A DNA stretch of 64,000 nt from the NCBI GenBank assembly GCA_006226775.1, contig SBGD01000034.1, forward strand, positions 1 through 64,000. The letters run 5' to 3'. This document shows, piece after piece, positions 16,947 through 25,432 of the stretch. The position numbers and the translations under genes are program-made. The notes beneath the pieces are model-generated. The model made no database searches. It was not told the DNA's origin and saw nothing but the letters and a program-made list of their open reading frames with translations. The stretch comes from Paracoccaceae bacterium. Lineage in GTDB: Bacteria; Pseudomonadota; Alphaproteobacteria; Rhodobacterales; Rhodobacteraceae. The first letter of the stretch is position 1, and every line of letters starts with the position of its first letter.

Positions 16947-17612
16947 TCAGGTTCCGAAGGCGGCGGGGCCCTGCCCCTGCGCCGTTCGTCTCAGGCGGGC
17001 CGCAACCTCTTTGCGGGTGGTCTCGATATGATCGCGCAGCAGGGACGCGGCGCGCCCGCCCTCCTGCGCCCGGCAGGCGGCGAGGATCTCCAGGTGCTCG
17101 GCTTGCGGTCGCTGCAACCCGCTGGTCTGGGTCACGAAGGCGCGCAGCGCCGGGCCGATGCGCTGCTGCACGTCCGAGATCAGCCGCAGCAGGATCGGGT
17201 TGCCGCAGGGCTCGTAGAGCGTCTGGTGGAATTTCAGGTTGAGCGCGCTGAGATCCGCTTCCTGCGTGGCGGCGGCATAGGTCGCCAGGATCTCGTCGGC
17301 GGCGGCGTAATCGGCCTCGATCATGTTGGGGATCGCGAGATCCAGCGCCCGGCATTCCAGCGCCGAGCGGATCTCGATCAGGTTCAGGATCTCGCCGGTC
17401 GAGAGATCGCGCACCGTGGCGCCGCGGTTCTTGCGGAAGGTGACGAAGCCGTCGACCTCGAGCTTGAGCAGCGCCTCGCGCACCGGGATCTTGCTGACCC
17501 CCAGCTCCCTGGCGATCTCGTCCTGGCGCAGTGCCGTGCCCGGGCTGACCGCACCACCGATGATGCGTTCGCGCAGGATCTCGTAGATCGGGTCTGCCGT
17601 CGATTGGGACAT
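16947..17612 (-). CDS. GntR-family transcriptional regulator, FCD subfamily (paralogue 2)
   Basis: 221 residues. Winged helix at residues ~8-75 with LRQDEIARELGVSKIPVREALLKLE and the wing FRKNRGATVRDL; FCD domain at ~85-205 with KFHQTLYEPC and EHLEILAAC. Paralogue of the GntR at 12829-13485: VSKIPVREALLKLE and FRKNRGA are identical in both. It is the first gene of the minus-strand TRAP operon and carries a double GTATAC operator 41-66 bp upstream, so autoregulation plus control of the transporter is expected. Confidence 0.9.
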   Translation of the reverse strand: MSQSTADPIYEILRERIIGGAVSPGTALRQDEIARELGVSKIPVREALLKLEVDGFVTFRKNRGATVRDLSTGEILNLIEIRSALECRALDLAIPNMIEADYAAADEILATYAAATQEADLSALNLKFHQTLYEPCGNPILLRLISDVQQRIGPALRAFVTQTSGLQRPQAEHLEILAACRAQEGGRAASLLRDHIETTRKEVAARLRRTAQGQGPAAFGT

Positions 17613-17652
17613 GCTGCGCCTTTGCCTCTGGTCGCCTTCACACTGGCAGATC

Positions 17653-17678
17653 GTATACGTTCATGTCAAGTGGTATAC
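17653..17678 (-). promoter_or_regulatory. Operator E upstream of the gntR-TRAP operon
   Basis: Two perfect GTATAC cores at 17653-17658 and 17673-17678, 20 bp apart. A consensus -35, TTGACA (17669-17664 on the minus strand), lies exactly between them; no good -10 is visible at the standard distance. A regulator bound at both would cover the -35. Confidence 0.7.
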
Positions 17679-17780
17679 TTTAATCATTTTGCCCGATCGC
17701 GCGCCCCTGCCCTTTCGGACCGCACCCCTTGGGGGAACGGCCCGGCAGGGGCAGCGTTTTCGGACCCGGCGGGGGCCCTG

Positions 17781-19016
17781 TCAGGCCAGGGTGTTCTTGT
17801 AGAACACGCCGCCCTTCATGATCGCGGCCAGGTTCGGGCCGCCATCGGCAAAGACCGAGAGGTCCTTGTAGGGGTCGCCATCCACCACCAGCAGGTCGGC
17901 ATGGGCGCCCGGCACCAGTTCGCCCAGCTTGCCTTCCTGGCGCAGCACCTGCGCGTTGGTGATCGTCGCCGCGGCAATCACGCCCTGCGGCGACATCACC
18001 TCGGCCTGCAACGCCAGCCCGTCGCATTGCCATTGCTGGGTGTGCATCGACAGGTCGGTGCCATAGCCGATGGGCACCCCGGCCGCGCGGCAGATCTCGA
18101 GCGATTCGAGGCCGGCGGCATGAACCAGGTCGTTCTTGGCGCGGCTGTCGGCGGATTTGCCCGAGGCGGCGCCCAGGCGCTTGGTGATCTCGTAGGTGAT
18201 CAGCGTCGGCACCAGGTAGGCATCGCGCTGCGCCATGTCGCGCGCCGTCTCCGGCTGGATGAAGTTGCCGTGTTCGATGGTGCGGATCCCCGCCTCGAGA
18301 CCGCGGCGGATGGCATCGTCGGAATAGGCGTGTCCGGCGACATAGACGCCCCAGCGCTCGGCCTCCTCGACGATGGCCTGAAGCTCGTCCATGCGGTACT
18401 GCAGGCTGTTGAGCGGGTCATTGGGCGAGGCGACGCCGCCGCTGAGCATGACCTTGATCTGATCCGCGCTCTTGCGCAACTCGTTGCGCACCGCTTTCAG
18501 CACCTCGGGCAGACCATCGGCCACGATGGTGAACAGTTCCGAGGCCGAACAGCAGGCGTAATCCTCGTTGACCACGCTTCTTTCGCGGAAATCGCCGTGA
18601 CCACCGGTCTGGGTGATGAAACGGTTGGACACGAAGAGCCGCGGCGTCTCGATATAGCCCGCGTCCGAGGCGTCGCGCATCCCGTAGTCGCCGCCGCCCA
18701 TGTCGCGCACCGTGGTGAAGCCGCGCATCAACATGCCCTTGAGCACGAAGGCCGCCTTGGCCGAGGCATAGGTGATCGGAACGGTGCGCGCCAGCCCGAG
18801 GTTCATCTCGTTCATGAACATGTGCACATGCGCGTCGATCAGCCCGGGGCAGAGCGTGCGCCCGCCCAGGTCGATCCGCTGCGCCGTGTCGCTCTTGAGC
18901 GGCGTGTCGGAGACCTCCTTGACCAGCCCGTCCTCGATCAGGACCTCCAGCCCCTCCTGCAACTCGGGCTTTCGCGGGTTAAGCAGCTTGCCTCCATGAA
19001 AGATCATCGTCGTCAT
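17781..19016 (-). CDS. Amidohydrolase-superfamily metal-dependent hydrolase, prolidase-like subgroup
   Basis: 411 residues. The metal site of the superfamily can be traced: HVH in LIDAHVHMFM (first motif), the candidate carboxylated lysine in QIKVMLSGG, His in VAGHAYSDD and IEHGNF, and Asp in IGYGTDLS. The short beta-domain is built from both termini (IFHGGKLLNP and HADLLVVDGDPYKDL). This subgroup includes Xaa-Pro and related dipeptide hydrolases. No signal peptide is seen, so it should act in the cytosol. ATG at 19016 has GAGGGG upstream. Operator F and a candidate promoter lie 75-130 bp upstream. Substrate assignment is inferred from the peptide transporter nearby. Confidence 0.8.
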   Translation of the reverse strand: MTTMIFHGGKLLNPRKPELQEGLEVLIEDGLVKEVSDTPLKSDTAQRIDLGGRTLCPGLIDAHVHMFMNEMNLGLARTVPITYASAKAAFVLKGMLMRGFTTVRDMGGGDYGMRDASDAGYIETPRLFVSNRFITQTGGHGDFRERSVVNEDYACCSASELFTIVADGLPEVLKAVRNELRKSADQIKVMLSGGVASPNDPLNSLQYRMDELQAIVEEAERWGVYVAGHAYSDDAIRRGLEAGIRTIEHGNFIQPETARDMAQRDAYLVPTLITYEITKRLGAASGKSADSRAKNDLVHAAGLESLEICRAAGVPIGYGTDLSMHTQQWQCDGLALQAEVMSPQGVIAAATITNAQVLRQEGKLGELVPGAHADLLVVDGDPYKDLSVFADGGPNLAAIMKGGVFYKNTLA

Positions 19017-19090
19017 GGCACTTCCCCTCTTGTGTTTTCGCACCCCACGCGGTGATGACCTGGCCCTGGGCTGATGTGTACGGGCATTTG

Positions 19091-19144
19091 GTATACGCTT
19101 GGTGAGTTTCGTATTCATTACGCAGGGAGAGGCAAGCGAGTCAA
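19091..19144 (-). promoter_or_regulatory. Operator F and amidohydrolase promoter
   Basis: GTATAC 19091-19096 and GTATTC 19111-19116, 20 bp apart, in TTTGGTATAC...AGTTTCGTATTC, very similar to operator D. On the minus strand TTGACT (19144-19139), an 18-bp spacer and TAATGA (19120-19115) form a candidate promoter whose -10 overlaps the second core. It may also influence the divergent tct operon. Confidence 0.65.
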
Positions 19145-19299
19145 GTCACACTTTGGGTCGGGTCGCGCATGCTTCCGGCCAGATCCGCCGTCGCGCGGAG
19201 CAAATGCGGCCCTGCGCGGGGGTGCCATATTTGCGGGGGGCCTGTCGGAATTGCGGCGCCCGGATCGACGCGGGGTCCCCGTGGCGTCATTCCATGTAT

Positions 19300-19328
19300 T
19301 TGACGTTATGGCACGGCCGGTGCAATTG
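19300..19328 (+). promoter_or_regulatory. Possible promoter of the tctCBA-shikimate operon
   Basis: TTGACG at 19300-19305, then a 17-bp spacer and CAATTG (or AATTGT with 18 bp), about 60 bp ahead of the tctC start. The -35 is good, the -10 weak. Confidence 0.3.
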
Positions 19329-19388
19329 TGCCGCTGGCACGGGTCGCGACAGATCGGCCCAGCGTATCGACACTTTGGGAGGACACCA

Positions 19389-20390
19389 ATGACACGAGCA
19401 TTCCTGGGCGCGCTAGGCGCGCTGGCCCTGACCGCCACCGCGGCCATGGCGGAATATCCGGACAAGGAAATCCAGGGCATCATCCAATGGGGGGCCGGAG
19501 GCTCGACCGATACGGTGATGCGCGCGATCACGCCGCATGTCGAAGAGGTGCTGGGCGGCACCATCGTGCTGCAGAACATGACCGGCGCGGTCGGCGCGAT
19601 TGCGCTGAACCATGTCGCGGGGGCCGAGGCCGATGGCTATACCCTGCTGATGGGCGCGGAAAACCCGATGCTCTACAAGATCATGGGCCTGGGCGACAAG
19701 GACTATGGCGAGTTCATTCCGCTCAGCATCCTGGCCCGCGGCACGCCGATCCTGGTGGCCGGGCCGGATGCGCCCTTCGACGATTACGCCGGGATGATGG
19801 AGCATATCCGCGCCAACCCCGGCGAGGTGCGCTTCGGCTCGACCGGGCCCGGCGGGCTGCCCTCGGTGGTGACCGCGATGATCGACGCGGTCGAAGGCGG
19901 GCTGGACGTGATCGCGGTGCCCTATGACGGCGACGGCCCGGCGCTGACCGCGTTGCAGGGCGGCGCGGTCGACGTCATGCCCGCGGTCCTGGGCGTTGCC
20001 ATCGAAGGCATCCGCGCCGGCAAGATCAAGCCGCTGGCGATCTTCGATGTCGCAGGCCATGACAAGCTGCCCGACACCCCGCATATCACCGAGTTCAACG
20101 CGGCCTATGAGACCTATCTGCCCTGGGGGCCGTTCTTCGGCGTCTTCGCCCCCAACGGCACGCCGGACGACGTGGTTGCCAAGCTGTCGGAGGCCTTTGC
20201 CGCCGGTGTGCAGAACGCGGATTTCGGCAAGCTGATGGAGGACCGCGGCTTCACCCTGATGGGCATTTCCGGCGACGAGGCCCGCGCCTTCCTGACCAAG
20301 TGGCAGCAGGGCACCGCCTGGCTGTTGCAGGACGCCGGCCATACCAAGGCCTCGCCGGAAGAGTTCGGCATCGCGCGCCCGGGCGAGTGA
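19389..20390 (+). CDS. Tripartite tricarboxylate transporter substrate-binding protein (TctC type)
   Basis: 333 residues. Signal peptide MTRAFLGALGALALTATAAMAEYP, cleaved after AMA. The TctC/Bug pattern follows: an early GGSTD loop that closes over the carboxylate, then GSTGPGG and VPYDGDGPALTALQGG. ATG at 19389 has GGGAGG 7 bp upstream. It delivers a carboxylated solute to TctAB encoded next. The downstream shikimate genes suggest shikimate, quinate or dehydroshikimate as ligand (inference). Confidence 0.9.
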   Translation: MTRAFLGALGALALTATAAMAEYPDKEIQGIIQWGAGGSTDTVMRAITPHVEEVLGGTIVLQNMTGAVGAIALNHVAGAEADGYTLLMGAENPMLYKIMGLGDKDYGEFIPLSILARGTPILVAGPDAPFDDYAGMMEHIRANPGEVRFGSTGPGGLPSVVTAMIDAVEGGLDVIAVPYDGDGPALTALQGGAVDVMPAVLGVAIEGIRAGKIKPLAIFDVAGHDKLPDTPHITEFNAAYETYLPWGPFFGVFAPNGTPDDVVAKLSEAFAAGVQNADFGKLMEDRGFTLMGISGDEARAFLTKWQQGTAWLLQDAGHTKASPEEFGIARPGE

Positions 20391-20490
20391 TCGCCTGACA
20401 GCTTCCCGGCTCACCGCGAGCCAATGGCGCCGCGCGTTCCCCACGATGCGCGGCGTCTTTCTTTCCGGCGGGTTTTCCAGCGAGGACGCC

Positions 20491-21060
20491 ATGCAGCCCA
20501 TCGACCCCGAACACCATGACGGCACCTCCGACGCCACCCCCGGCGGCGCGCCCGACCGGCGAAGGCCCGGAGAGCTGGCCTTTGCCGGCGCCCTGCTGGC
20601 CGCCAGTCTCGGGCTGCTCTACAGCGCCTACGGCATCTCGGGGTTCGAGGCGCTTTCCGCCCCCGGATCGGTGCCCATGGCCACGACGCTGGTGATGGTG
20701 GTGACCGCCGCGCTGGTGCTGCTGCGCACCGCGCGGCTGCCGCTCGACCGGGCCGAGACCCTGGCGAAGGACATCCTGCCGCTGACGGTGGTGCTTTTTG
20801 CCGTGGCGCTGGTGCTTTACGGGGTGTTGCTGCGGCCGTTGGGCTTCCTGCCGACCTCGGCGCTGTTTCTGGTGGGCGCGGTCAAGTATCTGTCGCGGCG
20901 CGGCTGGGCCTGGACGCTGGCCGTCTCGCTGGGCAGTCTGATCGTGATCTGGCTGATCTTCCGCATCGTCTTTTCGGTGCTGATGCCCGCCGGCATCCTG
21001 CCCGAGGCCGAAGTCATCCAGCTGTTCCGCGACCTGCTTCAGGGAGACGCACCGCAATGA
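20491..21060 (+). CDS. Tripartite tricarboxylate transporter small membrane subunit (TctB type)
   Basis: About 189 residues from the ATG at 20491, with GAGG shortly upstream; an earlier in-frame ATG at 20446 would add 15 residues. Four membrane helices after a hydrophilic leader rich in Asp, Pro and Arg (residues 1-28). The pattern LYGVLLRPLGFLPTSALFLVG is typical of TctB. Its stop overlaps the tctA start (ATGA). Confidence 0.88.
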   Translation: MQPIDPEHHDGTSDATPGGAPDRRRPGELAFAGALLAASLGLLYSAYGISGFEALSAPGSVPMATTLVMVVTAALVLLRTARLPLDRAETLAKDILPLTVVLFAVALVLYGVLLRPLGFLPTSALFLVGAVKYLSRRGWAWTLAVSLGSLIVIWLIFRIVFSVLMPAGILPEAEVIQLFRDLLQGDAPQ

Positions 21061-22571
21061 GCGTTCTGGCCGATGTCCTGACCGTCGTCACCCAGCCGCA
21101 ACTTCTGCTGCTGGTCGGGCTGGGGACCTTTGCCGGGGTCTACGTGGGGGCCATTCCGGGCCTCTCGGTGACCATGGCGGTGTCGATCCTGATCTCCTTC
21201 ACCTTCTCCTGGGATGTCTACCCGGCGATCTCGCTGATGATCGGCATCTACATGGGCGGCGTCTATGGCGGCTCGCGCACCGCGATCCTGCTGAACATCC
21301 CCGGCGCGCCCTCGGCCATTGCCACCGCGCTCGACGGCTATCCCATGGCGCTGCGCGGCGAGGCGGGAACGGCGATCGGCGTCACCACGGTGATGAGCTT
21401 CATCGGCGGCTTCATCGGCATCGGCGTGCTGGCGCTGGCGGCCCCCTTGGTGTCGGACTTCGCCCTGCGGTTCCAGCCGCGCGACTACATGCTGCTGGCG
21501 GTGCTGGGCATCCTGCTGGTCGGCTCGCTGTCGCAGGGCTCGCTGCTCAAGGGCATCTTCGCCGGCGCGCTCGGCATTGCCATCGGTGCCGTGGGCCGCG
21601 ACCCACTGACCTTTGCCGAGCGTTTCACCTTCGACTTCCAGATCCTCGAAGGCGGCATCTCCTTCATCGCGGTGATGATCGGCATGTTCGGCGTCTCCGA
21701 GGCGCTGGGCCAGTTGCACCATGTCGACAAGGACGCGGTGCGCCAGAAGATCTCCCGCATCGTGCCCTCGCTCTCGACCGTGCGCAAACACCTGCCGCTG
21801 AGCTTGCAGACCTCCTCGATCGGCGTGGTGATCGGCGCGCTGCCCGGCACCGGCGGCGACATCGCGGCGCTGATGGCCTATGACCATGCCAAGCGCGTGA
21901 CGAAAAATCCCGAACGCCCCTTCGGCGAAGGCGCGATGGAGGGCCTCGTCGCCCCCGAGACCGCCAATAACGCCGCCGTCGGCGGTGCCTTCATCCCGAT
22001 GATGACGCTGGGCATTCCCGGCGATGCGGTGACCGCGATCATGATCGGCGCGCTCTTCATCCACGGGCTGAACCCCGGCCCGATGCTGATGATCGACCAG
22101 CCCGACATGTTCTGGTTCATCGTAGGCGCGCTGGTCATGGCCAATTGCTTCATGCTGCTGTTCGGGCTGACCGGCATCCGGCTGTTTACCCGCATCGTCG
22201 AGATGCCGCGCTCGGTGCTGATCCCGATGATCATGCTGCTGTCGATCGTCGGCGCCTATGCGGTGAACAACTCGGTGACGGATGTCTACTGGATGCTGGG
22301 CTTCGGGGTCTTCGGCTATTTCATGCGCCACTACGGCTATCCGCTGGGGCCGGTGATCCTCGGCGTGATCCTGTCGCGTCTGCTGGACGACAACTGGCGG
22401 CGCGCCATCATCTCGGAGCGCGAGGACCTGGGCCGGTTCTTCGAGGGCATCGTGACCAGCCCGCTCTCGCTTGTGCTCTTCGTTTCGGTCATCCTGATCT
22501 TCGTCAGCCAGACCCCGGTCTGGGCAAAAGCCAAGGCCCGCGTCTTCGGCCGCAAGGGAGAACAACAGTGA
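21057..22571 (+). CDS. Tripartite tricarboxylate transporter large membrane subunit (TctA type)
   Basis: 504 residues, the standard TctA length, with about 12 helices. The TctA signature GVYVGAIPGLSVTMAV occurs near residue 27; the second-half counterpart IGALPGTGGDIAALMAYDHAK and the segment ETANNAAVGGAFIPMMTLGIPG are also present. It is the ion-coupled channel unit for the TctC ligand. The stop overlaps the GTG start of the shikimate dehydrogenase (GTGA), so uptake and metabolism are translationally linked. Confidence 0.95.
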   Translation: MSVLADVLTVVTQPQLLLLVGLGTFAGVYVGAIPGLSVTMAVSILISFTFSWDVYPAISLMIGIYMGGVYGGSRTAILLNIPGAPSAIATALDGYPMALRGEAGTAIGVTTVMSFIGGFIGIGVLALAAPLVSDFALRFQPRDYMLLAVLGILLVGSLSQGSLLKGIFAGALGIAIGAVGRDPLTFAERFTFDFQILEGGISFIAVMIGMFGVSEALGQLHHVDKDAVRQKISRIVPSLSTVRKHLPLSLQTSSIGVVIGALPGTGGDIAALMAYDHAKRVTKNPERPFGEGAMEGLVAPETANNAAVGGAFIPMMTLGIPGDAVTAIMIGALFIHGLNPGPMLMIDQPDMFWFIVGALVMANCFMLLFGLTGIRLFTRIVEMPRSVLIPMIMLLSIVGAYAVNNSVTDVYWMLGFGVFGYFMRHYGYPLGPVILGVILSRLLDDNWRRAIISEREDLGRFFEGIVTSPLSLVLFVSVILIFVSQTPVWAKAKARVFGRKGEQQ

Positions 22572-23404
22572 CCCGCGTCAAACTCGGCCTGATCGGCGAC
22601 AACATTGCCCGCTCGAAATCCCCCCGCCTGCACCGCACCGCGGGCACGCTGACCGGGCAGGAGGTCACCTATGACCGGTTGATCCCGAAAGACATGGGCA
22701 AGACGTTCGACGAGGTCTTTGCCGAGGCTCGGGCCGGCGGCTACCGCGGCATCAACGTCACCTACCCCTACAAGGAACTGGTGACCGCCAAGGTCACCGT
22801 CGCCGATCCGCTGGTGCGCGCCATCGGCGCGGTCAATACGGTGGTCTTCGACGCGGACGGGCCAAAGGGCTTCAACACCGATTACACCGGCTTCATGCGC
22901 GCCTATCGCCAGGTCCGCGGCGAGGCGGCCCCCGGCGCGGTCTGCCTGATCGGCACCGGCGGCGTGGGCAAGGCGGTGGCCTTCGCCCTGATCGCCCTCA
23001 AGGCGCGCGAGATCCGCTGTGTCGACCTCGACCCCGCCAAGGCCGAGGCGCTGGCCGAGGCCCTGCGCGCCCAGGGGTCCGCCACCGCGGTCAGTGCCTC
23101 CACCGATGCGCTTGCCGCGGCCCGGGGTGCCGACGGCATCGTCAACTGCACCCCGCTGGGCATGGTCGGCATCGGCGGCACGGCGCTGCCCGGGGAGGCA
23201 ATGGCGGGCGCGGCCTGGGCCTTCGACGCGGTCTATACCCCGGTCGACACGCAATTCCTGCAAGACGCCCAGGCGGCGGGCGTGACGGTGATCTCGGGCT
23301 ACGAGCTGTTCTTCGGCCAGGGCATCGACGCCTGGGAAATCTTCACCGGCGTCGCCCTCGACCATGCCGCGCTGCGCCGGGCCATTCAGGGAGACGAGAC
23401 ATGA
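22568..23404 (+). CDS. Shikimate/quinate dehydrogenase (AroE family), probably catabolic
   Basis: 278 residues from a GTG that overlaps the tctA stop. Substrate-site residues are conserved: the paired serines in ARSKSPRLH, the catalytic lysine in NVTYPYKELV, the aspartate in FNTDYTGF and the glutamine in FFGQGIDAW. The dinucleotide loop is GTGGVGKAVA, but the second strand ends in VDLDPAKAEA and lacks the NRT motif that gives biosynthetic AroE its NADP+ preference. An acidic residue there favours NAD+, as in catabolic quinate/shikimate dehydrogenases. With the next gene it would convert shikimate to 3-dehydroshikimate and on to protocatechuate. Confidence 0.88.
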   Translation: MTRVKLGLIGDNIARSKSPRLHRTAGTLTGQEVTYDRLIPKDMGKTFDEVFAEARAGGYRGINVTYPYKELVTAKVTVADPLVRAIGAVNTVVFDADGPKGFNTDYTGFMRAYRQVRGEAAPGAVCLIGTGGVGKAVAFALIALKAREIRCVDLDPAKAEALAEALRAQGSATAVSASTDALAAARGADGIVNCTPLGMVGIGGTALPGEAMAGAAWAFDAVYTPVDTQFLQDAQAAGVTVISGYELFFGQGIDAWEIFTGVALDHAALRRAIQGDET

Positions 23405-25287
23405 AAACCTCGATTGCCACGGTATCGATCTCCGGCAACCTGCCGGAAAAGCTGGAAGCCATCGCCGAGGCCGGCTTCGACGGCATCGAGATCTTCGAGC
23501 AGGATTTCATCGCCCATGACGGCGCCCCGCGCGAGGTCGGCGAGATGATCCGCGCCATGGGGCTCGAGATCACGCTGTTCCAGCCGTTCCGCGATTTCGA
23601 GGGCCTGCCCGAGCCGCTGCGCGCCAAGGCCTTCGACCGGGCCGAGCGCAAGTTCGACCTGATGCAGGAGCTGGGCACCGACCTGGTGCTGGTCTGTTCC
23701 TCCTGCCATCCGCAGGCGCTTGGCGGCATCGACCGCGCGGCGGCGGATTTCCACGAATTGGGCGACCGCGCCGCAAGCCGGGGCTTGCGCGTCGGCTTCG
23801 AGGCGCTGGCCTGGGGGCGTCATGTCAACGATCACCGCGACGCCTGGGAGATCGTGCGCCGCGCCGATCATGCCTCGGTCGGCCTCGTGCTCGACAGCTT
23901 TCATTCGCTGGCCCGCCGGATCGACCCCGACACCATCCGCCGCATCCCCGGCGACCGGATCTTCTTTGTCCAGCTGGCCGATGCGCCGGGCATCGAGATG
24001 GACCTGCTGTACCTCTCGCGCCACTTCCGCAACATGCCCGGCGAGGGCGACCTGCCGGTCATCGACTTCATGCGCGCGGTGGCGGCCACCGGCTATGCCG
24101 GCCCGATCAGCCTCGAGATCTTCAACGACCTGTTCCGCTCGGGCCGCCCGCGCAGCGTCGCGATGGACGGCTACCGCTCGCTTGTCGCGCTGATGGACGA
24201 CGTGCGCCGGGCCGAACCCGCGGTGGCGGTGGACCTGCCCGCGATGCCCCGGCGCGCCACCGTCGACGGCGTGTCCTTCATCGAATTCGCCAGCCGCGGC
24301 GCGGAGGCCGACGCCCTCGAGGCGATGCTGGACACCCTCGGCTTCCGGCATTCCGGCCGGCATATCGCCAAGACCCTGTCGCTCTGGACCCAGGGCGCGA
24401 TCCGCATCGTCATCAACCGCGAAACCCGGGGCTATGCCTCCAGCGCCTACAACATGCATGGCACCACGGTCTGCGACATCGGCCTGTCGGTGGACGATGC
24501 CGGGGCCGCCGTGGCGCGCGCAAGGCACCTCGGCGCGAAACCCTTCGACCAGCCGGTGGGGCCGGGCGAGTTGCAGATCCCCGCGATCCGCGGCCTTTCG
24601 GGCAGCGTGCTGCATTTCATCGACGAGGCCAGCGGGCTGGGCGATGTCTGGCAGGTGGAATTCACCGCCGCGGGCCACGACGCGCCGGGGGCCGGCCTGA
24701 CCCGCATCGACCACCTGGCCCAGACCATGAGCTATGACGAGATGCTCAGCTGGTCGCTGTTCTACACCACCCTGTTCGAGATGGACCGCGCGCCGATGGT
24801 CGATGTCATCGACCCCGACGGCCTGGTCCGCAGCCAGGCGCTGGAAAGCGCCGACGGGCAGTTCCGCATCACGCTGAACGGCGCCGAGACCCATCGCACC
24901 CTGGCGGGCAACTTCCTGGCCGACAGTTTCGGCGCCTCGGTGCAGCATATCGCGCTGGCCAGCGACGACATCTTTGCCAGCGCCGCCGAGATGGCGCGGC
25001 GCGGCTTCCGACCGCTGCCGATGTCCGAGAACTACTATGCCGACCTCGCCGCGCGCTTCGCCCTGGCGCCCGAGATGCTCGACCGGCTGCGGGCGGCCAA
25101 TATCCTCTACGACGAGGATGCCGGGGGCGCCTTCCTGCAATTCTATTCGCGGCCCTTCGCGGGCGGCATGTTCTTCGAGATCGTCGAGCGGCGCGCGGGC
25201 TATGGCGGCTATGGCGGGCCCAATGCGCCCTTCCGCATCGCCGCGCAAAAGCGCCTGATGCGCGCCAAAGGCGTGCCCAACCAGTGA
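23401..25287 (+). CDS. quiC: 3-Dehydroshikimate dehydratase, QuiC type, fused to an HPPD-like domain
   Basis: 628 residues in two parts. Residues 1-~275 are a xylose-isomerase-like TIM barrel with the expected metal ligands: Glu in [13 protein letters not shown], Asp in LVLDSFHS, Gln in FFVQLAD and Glu in SLEIFND. Residues ~285-628 are a VOC/4-hydroxyphenylpyruvate-dioxygenase-like tandem domain that keeps a His-His-Glu set ([23 protein letters not shown]). This architecture matches the bacterial QuiC1-type enzymes that dehydrate 3-dehydroshikimate to protocatechuate. The ATG overlaps the dehydrogenase stop (ATGA). Last gene of the tctCBA operon. Confidence 0.88.
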   Translation: MKTSIATVSISGNLPEKLEAIAEAGFDGIEIFEQDFIAHDGAPREVGEMIRAMGLEITLFQPFRDFEGLPEPLRAKAFDRAERKFDLMQELGTDLVLVCSSCHPQALGGIDRAAADFHELGDRAASRGLRVGFEALAWGRHVNDHRDAWEIVRRADHASVGLVLDSFHSLARRIDPDTIRRIPGDRIFFVQLADAPGIEMDLLYLSRHFRNMPGEGDLPVIDFMRAVAATGYAGPISLEIFNDLFRSGRPRSVAMDGYRSLVALMDDVRRAEPAVAVDLPAMPRRATVDGVSFIEFASRGAEADALEAMLDTLGFRHSGRHIAKTLSLWTQGAIRIVINRETRGYASSAYNMHGTTVCDIGLSVDDAGAAVARARHLGAKPFDQPVGPGELQIPAIRGLSGSVLHFIDEASGLGDVWQVEFTAAGHDAPGAGLTRIDHLAQTMSYDEMLSWSLFYTTLFEMDRAPMVDVIDPDGLVRSQALESADGQFRITLNGAETHRTLAGNFLADSFGASVQHIALASDDIFASAAEMARRGFRPLPMSENYYADLAARFALAPEMLDRLRAANILYDEDAGGAFLQFYSRPFAGGMFFEIVERRAGYGGYGGPNAPFRIAAQKRLMRAKGVPNQ

Positions 25288-25432
25288 CCGCCGGCCGCGC
25301 CCTGGGCCGCGCCTGACAGGTGTTGCGGGCGCCGGGCCGATCGCGCGGCGGGGCGGCGCCAAAGGCTTGCACCGGCGGGAACCCTTCCCATATCTGCGTC
25401 GTTACCCCGGTGCAGAGAACGGAAAGACCACG

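Larger units (their letters stand above)
19017..19388. other. 372-bp intergenic region between amidohydrolase and tctC
   Basis: A divergent promoter region. The first ~130 bp hold operator F and the candidate amidohydrolase promoter. The remaining ~240 bp upstream of tctC hold a possible sigma-70 promoter near 19300 and GGGAGG before the tctC ATG. I see no small gene, RNA structure or repeat in the middle part (19150-19290). Confidence 0.6.

Noticed and set aside
17704-17751. GC-rich arms CCCCTGCC and GGCAGGGG around an inner CCCCTTGGGG
   Set aside because: It could fold, but no T-run follows on the amidohydrolase strand and no plus-strand gene needs it, so I did not call a terminator.
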